From the NCBI GenBank assembly GCA_024698885.1, contig JAILQQ010000162.1, positions 1-50,271 on the forward strand: DNA of 50,271 nt, read 5' to 3'. This document shows positions 1 through 7,976 of this stretch, piece by piece. The number at the start of each line of letters is the position of its first letter. The first letter of the stretch is position 1. This stretch comes from Lachnospiraceae bacterium. GTDB taxonomy: Bacteria; Bacillota; Clostridia; Lachnospirales; Lachnospiraceae. The notes beneath the pieces were generated by a model, which saw nothing but the letters and a program-made list of their open reading frames with translations, made no database searches and was not told where the DNA came from. A program made the translations under genes and the position numbers.

Positions 1-2
1 CT

Positions 3-488
3 TCCTACGCGGAAGGCTTTGACTATCAGGTATATATTTTCCGTTTTGTTTCCATTCTGGGAGAACGCTATACCCATGGTCATGTATTCGATTTCTGCAG
101 AAAGCTGAAGGAGGATCCGACGAAGCTTTATGTACTCGGAAACGGAAAGCAGAGAAAGTCCTACCTCTATGTGAAGGACTGTATGGAAGCTATCCTGACG
201 GTTATCGCAAAGGCGGATGAAAAGGTTAATATCTATAATCTCGGGACGGATGAATACTGCGAGGTCAACGATTCCATCGGCTGGATCTCCAAAAAACTGA
301 ATGTGAGCCCGACCCTGAGCTATGCCGGCGGCGAGCGCGGCTGGATCGGCGACAATCCCTTTATCTATCTGGACACAAAAAAGGTACGTTCCCTCGGATG
401 GGAGCCGAAGGCTACGATCGAGGAGGGTGTTGTGAAGACCGTAGAGTATCTGATGGCCAATCAGTGGGTTTTTGAGGCAAGAGATTAA
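3..488 (+). CDS. NAD-dependent epimerase/dehydratase, C-terminal part (partial)
   Basis: This is the 3' part of a gene that enters from the left edge; the reading frame is open from base 3, giving about 161 residues. It resembles the C-terminal half of extended short-chain dehydrogenase/reductase enzymes that act on nucleotide sugars, such as UDP-glucose 4-epimerase. The substrate-binding run RFVSILGERYTHGHVFDF, the segment GNGKQRKSYLYVKDCMEAI and the closing LGWEPKATIEEGV match the usual family layout (R-x-x-N/S-x-x-G-x-x, the Y-V-x-D region, and the tail helix). The Rossmann NAD site and the YxxxK catalytic pair would lie upstream of the window, so substrate and exact activity cannot be told. 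It is followed after a short palindromic gap by the flavodoxin gene on the same strand. Confidence 0.8.
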   Translation, partial: SYAEGFDYQVYIFRFVSILGERYTHGHVFDFCRKLKEDPTKLYVLGNGKQRKSYLYVKDCMEAILTVIAKADEKVNIYNLGTDEYCEVNDSIGWISKKLNVSPTLSYAGGERGWIGDNPFIYLDTKKVRSLGWEPKATIEEGVVKTVEYLMANQWVFEARD

Positions 489-500
489 GGAGAAAGAAAT

Positions 501-526
501 GCGCCGGTCTGCTGGCAGATCGGCGC
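501..526 (+). repeat. H1-type palindrome, single module
   Basis: An 11-bp stem (GCGCCGGTCTG / CAGATCGGCGC, one G-T wobble) closes a CTGG loop and is preceded by GAAAT. It is the H1 module of the dispersed repeat family seen complete near 22.5 kb. It lies immediately before the GGAGG ribosome site (529-533) of the flavodoxin gene. Confidence 0.7.
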
Positions 527-542
527 CTGGAGGTTAAAGTCA

Positions 543-1001
543 ATGGAACCAGAGAATAGAACTATCATCGTATTCTATTCAAAGCACCACAGAAATACGC
601 AGCTTCTGGTAGACGCGATCAAAAAGCGGGAGCCGGCGGTAGCGCTGATGAACATTTCGGAGATCAGCCCGTATTATCTGAGCGATTTCGACCGGATCGG
701 CATTGCTTCCGGGATCTATTATTCCAGATTCGCAAAGCCCCTTATGAAGTATTTGGAGGTGCATCTGCCGGAAAACAAAAAGGTTTTTGCGATGTTTACC
801 TGCGGGCAGATGAACAGCGGCTATACGAAGGGCGTGAAGGCTCTTGCCGAAAAAAGAAACTGTGAATATCTGGGAGAATACGGCTGCCTGGGCTTTGATA
901 CCTTCGGGCCCTTCAAGCTCATGGGCGGCATTTCCAAAGGGCACCCCTCCATTACGGAGATCACGGGCGCCGTGGATTTTTACAGAAGTCTCGGGAAGTA
1001 G
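543..1001 (+). CDS. Flavodoxin family protein
   Basis: A 152-residue protein of the flavodoxin fold. The N-terminus has the beta1 strand IIVFYSKHHRNTQLLVDAI, where the FMN-phosphate loop (canonical T/S-x-T-G-x-T) appears as SKHHRNT. The middle has the GIASGIYYSRFAKPLMKYLE and FAMFTCGQMNSGY segments typical of short-chain flavodoxins and flavodoxin-like oxidoreductases. The start is ATG at 543 behind GGAGG with a 9-nt gap. The protein probably binds FMN and carries electrons or reduces an unknown partner in the cytoplasm. It converges with the MATE gene, with 8 bases between the stop codons. The partner is not visible from context. Confidence 0.8.
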   Translation: MEPENRTIIVFYSKHHRNTQLLVDAIKKREPAVALMNISEISPYYLSDFDRIGIASGIYYSRFAKPLMKYLEVHLPENKKVFAMFTCGQMNSGYTKGVKALAEKRNCEYLGEYGCLGFDTFGPFKLMGGISKGHPSITEITGAVDFYRSLGK

Positions 1002-1009
1002 GACTCCTT

Positions 1010-2461
1010 CTATTTCACGATATTGCGGACCCACAGCCCCTGTCTGACAAGAGCGATCCCGATCAGACCCTTAATGAATTCCGTCAGGCAGACTAAGAAA
1101 AAGACCAGAACGATGGAAAGAGTCGTAAAGCGGCTCAGGATATAGGCAAGGGGCACGGACATAAGCCAGGTGGCGCCGGCATCGAAGAGAAAGGTGACCA
1201 CGGTTTTCCCGCCGGAGCGCAGTGTGAAATAGGATACATTGGCGATGGCGTTGCAGAACATGGTAGCGCTGACGACCCGGATAAAGGCGGTGGCCAGTTC
1301 CCGGACGTTTTCCTCCGTATTATAGATCCGCGGTATTAACGGGGAGCATAAAAAGAGTAAAAATCCCATAACAAAACAGCTCAGCACGCTGAGCGTCATC
1401 ATACGGTAAGCATTTTTCCTGGCCTGCAGAAGCCTGTCTGCCCCCAGATCCTGCCCGAGCAGGATCGAGGTGGCGTTCCCTAAAGATAAGAAAACCTCAT
1501 TAAAGATCTGCGAGATCGTATTGCTGATATTGATCGCGGCAATGACCGAAAGCCCCCTAAGGGAATAGGAATGCAAGAGCGCGGCCTGTCCGAGACTCCA
1601 GGTGAGTTCTCCCATAAACAGGGGCGCTGTTTTTTTAAGGACCGGCGCTACCAGCTCCCGCGGGATCTTAAAATTCCGGTAAAGGTCGACAAAGAACGGA
1701 TATTTTTCCCTGTGGCGGTGGGTGGCAATCACTACGATGAGCATTTCCGTGAAACGGGAGATCACCGTCGCAATGGCGGCGCCCGCAACACCGAGCTTCG
1801 GAAAGCCGAGCAGACCGAATATTAACAGCGCGTTAAAGACAAAATTGACCACCATGGCGATCATGCCGGCCGTCATCGGCAGGGTCGTCTGCCCGGATTC
1901 CCGCAGTGTGCCCGCGTAGCACTGCGTGACGGTAAAGGGGACCAGGCCGACCATCATGATACAGAGATACTGCCAGGCATAATGGAGCGTTGCCGCCTTG
2001 TCCGCGGCGGAGGTATCCTCCGCGATATACAATCCGATCAGATCCTGCCCCGCGATATACAAAAAAAGAATACTGGCTCCCATTACGACCAGCCCCAGGA
2101 CCAGCTTGAAACGCGTCGTATTACGGACGCCCTCATAGTCTCCCTTGCCGAAGAACTGGGTGCCGTAGATCCCGACGCCCGCGATGCCGCCCCAGATACA
2201 GAGATAGTATACGAAAAGGATCTGGCTGATGATCGCAACCGAGGACATGGGAATCGTGCCGACCTGTCCGACCATGACGTTGTCAAGGAGCCCGACGATA
2301 TTGGTCAGCGTATTCTGAATGATCATGGGCACCACAACATAGGCCACCTTCCGATAGAAGGGGGCCTCCCCGAACAGGCACTCTTTCAGATGCAGTTTTA
2401 CCGCCAGCGCCTCCTGTGATTCCTTTGGCAGATTTTCTCTGGTTTTATTCATAACCCCCAT
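1010..2461 (-). CDS. MATE family efflux transporter
   Basis: A 483-residue polytopic membrane protein with the two-fold repeated 12-helix layout of MATE exporters. Family signatures include VVPMIIQNTLTNIVGLLDNVMVGQVG near the N-terminus, the GTQFFGKGDYEGVR loop and the second-half LGNATSILLGQDLGADRLLQA loop. It presumably exports cationic or small organic compounds using a sodium or proton gradient. The ATG at 2461 is taken as the start; an in-frame ATG nine bases downstream (MNKT) is an alternative, and neither has a good ribosome site. It stands alone, divergent from the carboxypeptidase gene. A second and quite different MATE protein, carrying a kinase-like domain, lies at 40.2-41.9 kb. 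Confidence 0.88.
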   Translation of the reverse strand: MGVMNKTRENLPKESQEALAVKLHLKECLFGEAPFYRKVAYVVVPMIIQNTLTNIVGLLDNVMVGQVGTIPMSSVAIISQILFVYYLCIWGGIAGVGIYGTQFFGKGDYEGVRNTTRFKLVLGLVVMGASILFLYIAGQDLIGLYIAEDTSAADKAATLHYAWQYLCIMMVGLVPFTVTQCYAGTLRESGQTTLPMTAGMIAMVVNFVFNALLIFGLLGFPKLGVAGAAIATVISRFTEMLIVVIATHRHREKYPFFVDLYRNFKIPRELVAPVLKKTAPLFMGELTWSLGQAALLHSYSLRGLSVIAAINISNTISQIFNEVFLSLGNATSILLGQDLGADRLLQARKNAYRMMTLSVLSCFVMGFLLFLCSPLIPRIYNTEENVRELATAFIRVVSATMFCNAIANVSYFTLRSGGKTVVTFLFDAGATWLMSVPLAYILSRFTTLSIVLVFFLVCLTEFIKGLIGIALVRQGLWVRNIVK

Positions 2462-2547
2462 CTTATCATAGTTTCAAAAAGTTCACAAACTTTCCATTGT
2501 AATTTTCAGGATTCTACCATAGACTAAAGTAGATGAGGTATGAGTAT

Positions 2548-3768
2548 ATGGAAGAAAGTATTTTCCTCTCCATGGATGAAGAGGAAATATTAAGGCGGAA
2601 AAAAGCGGCCTATCGGGCCGTTATGCGGCAAAAACGGAGAAAGAAGCGGCTCGTGAAGGCCAGATTGATCCTGGCGGGGCTGATTCTTTTTATTGTTCTG
2701 ATAATCGGCCTTCTTGTATTTATGATCAGCAGGCTGATCGATGCCGTGAGAGCCGGACATGAAACCGAACCGTTAAGCGCGGCCTTCGGCGGTATCGAAA
2801 GAGCCCTGGAGCCGGAGCCCGTAGAGGAGGAGGTTATCGAGGAGCCGGAGCAGAGACTCTACCATGCGTCTGAGGACGGAAACATAGCGGGGATCGGCGG
2901 AGAGGTCGTCGGCAGCTATGTGATCCTCGTTGATAAGACAAATGACAGGGTCATGGCCGGGCGGAATTATAAGACCGTGATCAATCCCGCTTCGATGACC
3001 AAGGTCCTGACGCTTCTCGTAGCGGTGGAGCATCTGAGCCCGGAGCAGCTTGACGATACCTTTACCCTGACCTTTGATATTACGAATTACGCCTATGTCC
3101 ATGACTGCAGCACGGCGGGGTTTGCGGAAAACGAAACCGTGACGGTGCGGGATTTACTATACGGCACGATCCTTCCTTCCGGCGGCGACGCGGCGGTGGG
3201 GCTTGCGACCTATATCGCCGGATCTCACGAGGCTTTTGTGGAGATGATGAATGAAAAGCTTGCGGAGATGGGACTTGCGGATACCGCGCATTTTACCAAC
3301 TGCGTCGGCCTCTATGATGAAGCGCATCACTGCACCTGCTACGATATGGCGATGATCATGGCGACGGCCATGGACAATGAACTCTGCAGGGAGATCCTTT
3401 CCGCGAGGAAGTATACGACGAGCAGCACCCCGGAGCATCCGGCGGGCATCGATCTGTCCAACTGGTTTTTACGCCGGATCGAGGACAAGGATTGCGGCCT
3501 GACCGTTTTAGGCGGAAAGACCGGCTTTGTGAAGGAGTCGGGTAATTGCGCGGTGAGCTTGGGCGTCAGGGATGACGGATCGGAATATGTCTGTGTGGTT
3601 GCCGCCTCCAGAAGCGCCTGGCGGTGTATTTATGATCACGTAGCCGTGTATCAGCAGTTCTTTGACGCCGGTTATGTGCCGATGTCCGAGGAGGAAGCGG
3701 AAAGCGCCATCGAAGAAGATACGCAGGAGTGGAAAGAGATCAAAAGGCAGGAAGAAGAACAGAGGTAA
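2548..3768 (+). CDS. D-alanyl-D-alanine carboxypeptidase (peptidase S11), membrane-anchored
   Basis: About 406 residues. A basic cytoplasmic N-terminus is followed by one membrane segment (around residues 45-66, ILAGLILFIVLIIGLLVFMI), an acidic Glu/Pro linker, then a penicillin-binding-type transpeptidase fold. The three active-site motifs are visible: SMTK (SxxK), SGGD in the SxN position, and KTG in GGKTGFVKESGNC. It would trim the terminal D-Ala of peptidoglycan stem peptides outside the cell. The anchor is N-terminal, whereas DacF/PBP5-type enzymes usually carry a cleaved signal peptide and a C-terminal amphipathic anchor. The ATG at 2548 is preferred to the in-frame ATG at 2533 because GAGG at 2535-2538 sits 9 nt before it. 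Two Cys pairs in the catalytic domain (HDCST, HHCTC) are notable. Confidence 0.87.
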   Translation: MEESIFLSMDEEEILRRKKAAYRAVMRQKRRKKRLVKARLILAGLILFIVLIIGLLVFMISRLIDAVRAGHETEPLSAAFGGIERALEPEPVEEEVIEEPEQRLYHASEDGNIAGIGGEVVGSYVILVDKTNDRVMAGRNYKTVINPASMTKVLTLLVAVEHLSPEQLDDTFTLTFDITNYAYVHDCSTAGFAENETVTVRDLLYGTILPSGGDAAVGLATYIAGSHEAFVEMMNEKLAEMGLADTAHFTNCVGLYDEAHHCTCYDMAMIMATAMDNELCREILSARKYTTSSTPEHPAGIDLSNWFLRRIEDKDCGLTVLGGKTGFVKESGNCAVSLGVRDDGSEYVCVVAASRSAWRCIYDHVAVYQQFFDAGYVPMSEEEAESAIEEDTQEWKEIKRQEEEQR

Positions 3769-3923
3769 CTGTTCAGGACAGCCCGAAGCACTTGTTGCTG
3801 AGGGCGTACCAAAACGTGGGTTTTACGATGCGGCCCGTCCTTTTGCGAAGCAAAACCTTCAATGACGGGCCGCGTAACTGGTCAGAAGCCAGAGGGCTCT
3901 GACCAGTTAAGAACAGAGGTAAC
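3755..3923. repeat. Structured intergenic element flanked by a 15-bp direct repeat
   Basis: The sequence AAGAACAGAGGTAAC occurs at 3755-3769, across the stop of the carboxypeptidase gene, and again at 3909-3923. The roughly 139 bases between them have near-identical inverted ends (AACTGTTCAG at 3767-3776 against CTGACCAGTT at 3899-3908). They fold into nested hairpins: 10-bp GCGGCCCGTC / GACGGGCCGC at 3830-3873 holding an inner TTTTGC-GAA-GCAAAA, and a perfect 10-bp AACTGGTCAG / CTGACCAGTT at 3876-3908. The layout is that of a small non-coding mobile element with a target duplication. A shortened relative lies at 26993-27015. The 187-base gap contains nothing else apart from the ackA ribosome site. 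Confidence 0.65.
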
Positions 3924-3955
3924 AAGGATAGAATACAGAGAGGAAGGTATTGTAT

Positions 3956-5152
3956 ATGAAGGTTTTAATCATTAACTGCGGAAGTTCGTCATTAAAGTAT
4001 CAGCTGATCGATTCCGATTCCGAGGAGGTTCTGGCCAAGGGACTCTGCGAACGGATCGGCATCGAAGGGGGCATGCTGACGCATACGCCGGCCGGACGGG
4101 ACAAGATCGAGCGTGCGGTGGAAATGCCGGATCATGTCAGAGCGGTTGAACTGGTGCTTGAGAGCCTGACGGATAAGGAAAACGGCGTGATCGGTTCTCT
4201 CGATGATATTGACGCTGTGGGGCACAGACTCGTTCACGGCGGAGAAAGCTTCTCGGAGGCGACGTTAATAGACGATGACGTGATCAAGGCGATCGAGGCC
4301 TGCAATGATCTGGCGCCGCTTCATAATCCCGCCAATCTGATCGGGATCAATTCCTGCCGGAAGCTGATGCCGAACGTGCCGATGGTCGGCGTTTTTGATA
4401 CGGCCTTCCATCAGACCATGCCGAAAAAAGCATATCTTTACGGGATTCCTTATGAATATTACGAAAAATACAAAATCCGCCGCTACGGCTTCCACGGGAC
4501 CAGCCACAGCTATGTTTCCAAAAGGACTGCGGAGATCCTGCATAAAAATTATCAGAACTTCAAGGTGATCGTCTGCCACCTCGGAAACGGCGCCAGCGTC
4601 AGCGCGGTGAAAAACGGGCAGTGCGTGGATACCAGCATGGGTCTGACGCCGCTTGAGGGCCTGTTTATGGGGACCAGATCCGGCGACCTTGATCCCGCCA
4701 TTCTTGAGTTCATCTGTAACAAGGAAAATATCTCCGTTTCGGAAATGATGACGATATTAAACAAGAAATCGGGCGTCCTCGGTCTTTCGAAGCTTTCCAG
4801 TGACTTCCGGGATCTGGTGCAGGCCAAAAACGAGGGCAATGAGCTGGCAAAGACGACGCTTGAAGCCTATGCCTACCGGGTCGCGAAATATATCGGCGCT
4901 TATACGGCAGCCATGAACGGCGTGGATGCCATCGTATTTACCGCGGGGATCGGAGAGAACAACAGCGACGTCCGCCAGATGGTGGGAGACTACCTTTCCT
5001 ATCTGGGGACCGGCGTTGATAAGAATAAGAACAATGTCCGCGGCGAAGAGACGATCATCTCCTACGATGAAGCCAGGATCCCGATCCTGATCGTTCCGAC
5101 GAACGAGGAGCTTGCGATCGCGCGGGAAACGGTGCGCTTAGTCAGTAAGTGA
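3956..5152 (+). CDS. ackA: Acetate kinase
   Basis: A 398-residue ASKHA-fold kinase that converts acetyl phosphate and ADP to acetate and ATP, the substrate-level phosphorylation step of fermentative acetate production. The N-terminal phosphate loop INCGSSSLKY, the segments GHRLVHGGE and YGFHGTSHSYV, the adenosine region MGTRSGDLDPAI and the C-terminal FTAGIGENN are all present, and the length is standard for the family. ATG 3956 is chosen because AGGAAGG lies 8 nt upstream; an upstream TTG in frame has no support. The usual partner pta is not next to it: the neighbours are a carboxypeptidase and, overlapping by one base, cca. It is probably the first gene of the run reaching to murF. Confidence 0.97.
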   Translation: MKVLIINCGSSSLKYQLIDSDSEEVLAKGLCERIGIEGGMLTHTPAGRDKIERAVEMPDHVRAVELVLESLTDKENGVIGSLDDIDAVGHRLVHGGESFSEATLIDDDVIKAIEACNDLAPLHNPANLIGINSCRKLMPNVPMVGVFDTAFHQTMPKKAYLYGIPYEYYEKYKIRRYGFHGTSHSYVSKRTAEILHKNYQNFKVIVCHLGNGASVSAVKNGQCVDTSMGLTPLEGLFMGTRSGDLDPAILEFICNKENISVSEMMTILNKKSGVLGLSKLSSDFRDLVQAKNEGNELAKTTLEAYAYRVAKYIGAYTAAMNGVDAIVFTAGIGENNSDVRQMVGDYLSYLGTGVDKNKNNVRGEETIISYDEARIPILIVPTNEELAIARETVRLVSK

Positions 5153-6507
5153 TGAACAGAACAATAACAATTCCGGAAAAGGTTAAACGTATCATCAATA
5201 TCCTGAAGGCCGAGGGGATGGAGGCCTACGCGGTCGGCGGCTGCGTACGGGATTCGATCCTTGGGCGCAGGCCGGAGGACTGGGATATTACGACAAACGC
5301 GGAGCCGGTCCAGGTCAAGCGGATCTTTCGGCGGACCGTGGATACCGGTATTCAGCATGGTACGGTGACGGTTCTCCTTGGCGGCGAGGGCTTTGAAGTA
5401 ACGACCTACCGGCTCGACGGGAAATATGAAGACGCAAGGCATCCTTCCGAGGTGATCTTTACGAGAGACCTTCCGGAGGATCTGAAACGGCGGGATTTTA
5501 CGATCAACGCCATGGCCTATAACGATGACGAGGGCCTGATCGATGCTTTCGGCGGTCTGAAGGACCTGAATGAGGGTCTGATCCGGGCGGTCGGGAGCCC
5601 CCGGGAACGGTTTAAGGAGGACGCTCTCAGGATCATGCGGGCCGTCCGCTTTGCCGCCCAGTTAAATTTTTCCATCGAGGAACAGACCTTTTCGGCGATC
5701 CGGGAGGAAACAGAAAACCTGAAAAGGATCAGCGCCGAGCGCATCCGCGTTGAATTAGTCAAGCTGTTAACCTCCGCGCATCCGGAAAAGCTTCTGACAT
5801 TGCAGGAATGCGGGATCACCGCCGTTATCCTGCCGGAATTTGACAGAGAGCTCCTGACGCCGCAGCATAACAGGCATCATCAGTATGATGTCGGACATCA
5901 TACCGTCGAGGCCCTGAAGGCTTCCGTTTCTTTTGACGCGTTGCTTTCTCCCGCTGATCTGACGGTTCTAAGGCTGACCTTACTGTTCCATGATATGGGA
6001 AAGCCCGACTGCCATACTACCGATGAAACGGGGACCGATCATTTCTACGGACACGCGGAAAAGAGCACCGGTATCGCGGAGAATATCCTGAAAAGACTGA
6101 AATTTGATAACGCGACGACGGATAAGGTCCTGCGTCTGGTGAAATATCATGACCACAGGCATGAGGTCACCGAGCCCCTGGTACGCCGCACGATCGTACA
6201 GATCGGGCGGGAGCTGATGCCGCTCTGGTTTTTGGTCAGGCGCTGCGATACCCTGGCGCAGAGCGTATATATCAGGGAGCGGAAGCTTGCCGAGATCGAC
6301 GCTTTTGAGGAGACCTGCAGGAGAATACTGGAAAACGGCGATTGTCTCTCCCTCGGAGAGCTGGCCGTCAACGGAAATGATCTGATCGCGGCAGGTTTAA
6401 AGCCGGGAAAGGAACTGGGGCAGACCCTGAACAGACTTTTTGAAGCTGTCCTGGAGGATCCCTCCCGGAACCGCCGGGAGATTTTATTATCGGAAATATC
6501 GCAATGA
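5152..6507 (+). CDS. cca: CCA tRNA nucleotidyltransferase with HD domain
   Basis: A 451-residue class II tRNA nucleotidyltransferase that adds or repairs the 3'-terminal CCA of tRNA. The head carries AVGGCVRDSILG and the catalytic DWD (D43, D45), followed by RRDFTINAMAYN and EDALRIMRAVRFAAQLNF, which are template and nucleotide-recognition motifs. The second half has an HD-type metal domain with LLFHDMGKP and later YHDHRHEV, as in CCA enzymes with an HD phosphohydrolase module. The start ATG overlaps the ackA stop (TGATG), implying translational coupling; a GTG three bases upstream is also in frame. Whether the enzyme adds C and A, or only one of them, cannot be decided here. Confidence 0.93.
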   Translation: MNRTITIPEKVKRIINILKAEGMEAYAVGGCVRDSILGRRPEDWDITTNAEPVQVKRIFRRTVDTGIQHGTVTVLLGGEGFEVTTYRLDGKYEDARHPSEVIFTRDLPEDLKRRDFTINAMAYNDDEGLIDAFGGLKDLNEGLIRAVGSPRERFKEDALRIMRAVRFAAQLNFSIEEQTFSAIREETENLKRISAERIRVELVKLLTSAHPEKLLTLQECGITAVILPEFDRELLTPQHNRHHQYDVGHHTVEALKASVSFDALLSPADLTVLRLTLLFHDMGKPDCHTTDETGTDHFYGHAEKSTGIAENILKRLKFDNATTDKVLRLVKYHDHRHEVTEPLVRRTIVQIGRELMPLWFLVRRCDTLAQSVYIRERKLAEIDAFEETCRRILENGDCLSLGELAVNGNDLIAAGLKPGKELGQTLNRLFEAVLEDPSRNRREILLSEISQ

Positions 6508-7961
6508 AAAAGACCTCTTTTCCGGTATTCCTGATGCTCATTCTGGCAGTACTCGGCTGCGCTTTATTTATGAAGGAATACCGTCATATGCATAACAGTC
6601 CCCATCAGGGGAACGCGGCTCCGGTCAAGGGAAACGGCGGCGGGGAGCAGGAGAGCGGACCGGTCACGCCGGTTCCGGTCTTCGGAAAGTCCTTTCGGGG
6701 TATCGTGACGGAAACGGACCCGCAGGAGAAGCAGCTGATCTTTCAGGAGCTTGACGGAGAAAAAACGGCGTCGTTTTTCTATGACGGCACGACCTCCTTT
6801 TTCAACCGCTTCGGACAGTCCGTCACGGCCGTTGAGCTGAGCATCGGCGAGATCGTGGATGTCCGCTACGACGATACGGAAAAGCCTCTGATCAGCGTCA
6901 GCGAGAGCACAGAGGCCTTTACAATAACGGATGTTGTTAAATTTGACATCGACGAGAAAAAGCATATGATCACCATCGCCGGGGAAACGTACCGTTTTAC
7001 CGATGATATTTTCCTCTGGTCCGAGGGGGAAAAGACCGAATGGATGAACATCAACAACCTGGATACCTTAACGGTGCGGGGGATCGGCAAGCAGGTCAGC
7101 TCGGTCGTCGTTACCGCGGGCCATGGCTATATCCGGCTGTTGAATGACAGCTATTTTCTCGGCGGATGGATCGAGGTCGGGCAGGAGCTGATTAAACCTG
7201 TTACCGAAGATATGCTGATGACGGTGCCGGAGGGAAGCTTTCACGTGCGCCTGACCAATAAGGGCTATCTTGGCGAAAAGGACGTCACGATAGAACGCAA
7301 TAAGGAATCCGTCATCGATCTTTCGGATATCCCCATCGAGGAGGTGGCGGTCGGGCATGTGGAATTTAACATCGAACCCGGTTACGCCCAGCTCTTTATT
7401 GACGGCGATATCACGGATTACGAGGAGCGGGTGCCCCTTGAATACGGCGTGCACAATATAAGGATCGAAGCGGCCGGTTACCAGACCGTAACGACCAATA
7501 TTAAGGTGGGCTCGGAATATGCCCAGGTGGATATCGAGCTGGATCCCGATGACGGGACTGCGCAGAAGAGCGGCTCCTCCGAAACGCCCTTTAACCAGGT
7601 AACCCAGGCACCGACGCCCCTGCCAACCCAGGTACCGACGTCCGTGCCGTTACCGAGCCTGCTCCCGACGCCCCTGCCGACCCAGACGCCTGCAGGCGTA
7701 GTCGATATCGGCGGCAGCAGCTCATCCACGGAGATCATTTCAAGCGTAAAGAAGATTTATGTGGAGCAGCCGGCGGGCGCAGAGGTTTATCTGGACGGCA
7801 GCTATATCGGCATCGCGCCGGTCAGCACCCCGAAGGTGACGGGCAGCCACGTGATCACCTTAAGCAAGAGCGGCTTTGTAACAAGGAGCTATACGGTAAA
7901 TATAGAAAACGACGGAAACGATATTACGCTGTCCTTCAGCGCGCTGAGCGCGGAGCAGTGA
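6504..7961 (+). CDS. PEGA-domain envelope protein, probable lipoprotein
   Basis: 485 residues. A hydrophobic N-terminus ends in VLGC (Cys19), a plausible though imperfect lipobox; otherwise it is a signal anchor. The mid-region consists of beta-rich segments. At least two PEGA-like repeats are visible: residues about 288-345 (GHVEFNIEPGYAQLFIDGD and following) and about 418-480 (VEQPAGAEVYLDGSYIGIAP and following). A Pro/Thr-rich linker (about 360-397) with repeated P-T-P-L-P-T-Q separates them. PEGA domains are found on surface proteins of Gram-positive bacteria and are thought to aid extracellular binding or assembly. The start overlaps the cca stop by four bases (ATGA), so it is cotranslated with the preceding run. 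No enzyme motif is seen. Confidence 0.75.
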   Translation: MKKTSFPVFLMLILAVLGCALFMKEYRHMHNSPHQGNAAPVKGNGGGEQESGPVTPVPVFGKSFRGIVTETDPQEKQLIFQELDGEKTASFFYDGTTSFFNRFGQSVTAVELSIGEIVDVRYDDTEKPLISVSESTEAFTITDVVKFDIDEKKHMITIAGETYRFTDDIFLWSEGEKTEWMNINNLDTLTVRGIGKQVSSVVVTAGHGYIRLLNDSYFLGGWIEVGQELIKPVTEDMLMTVPEGSFHVRLTNKGYLGEKDVTIERNKESVIDLSDIPIEEVAVGHVEFNIEPGYAQLFIDGDITDYEERVPLEYGVHNIRIEAAGYQTVTTNIKVGSEYAQVDIELDPDDGTAQKSGSSETPFNQVTQAPTPLPTQVPTSVPLPSLLPTPLPTQTPAGVVDIGGSSSSTEIISSVKKIYVEQPAGAEVYLDGSYIGIAPVSTPKVTGSHVITLSKSGFVTRSYTVNIENDGNDITLSFSALSAEQ

Positions 7962-7976
7962 TCGTTTGTAACAATC

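Noticed and set aside
579..1034. 151-codon minus-strand ORF opposite the flavodoxin gene
   Set aside because: No ribosome site or family features; it is the antisense shadow of a well-supported gene.
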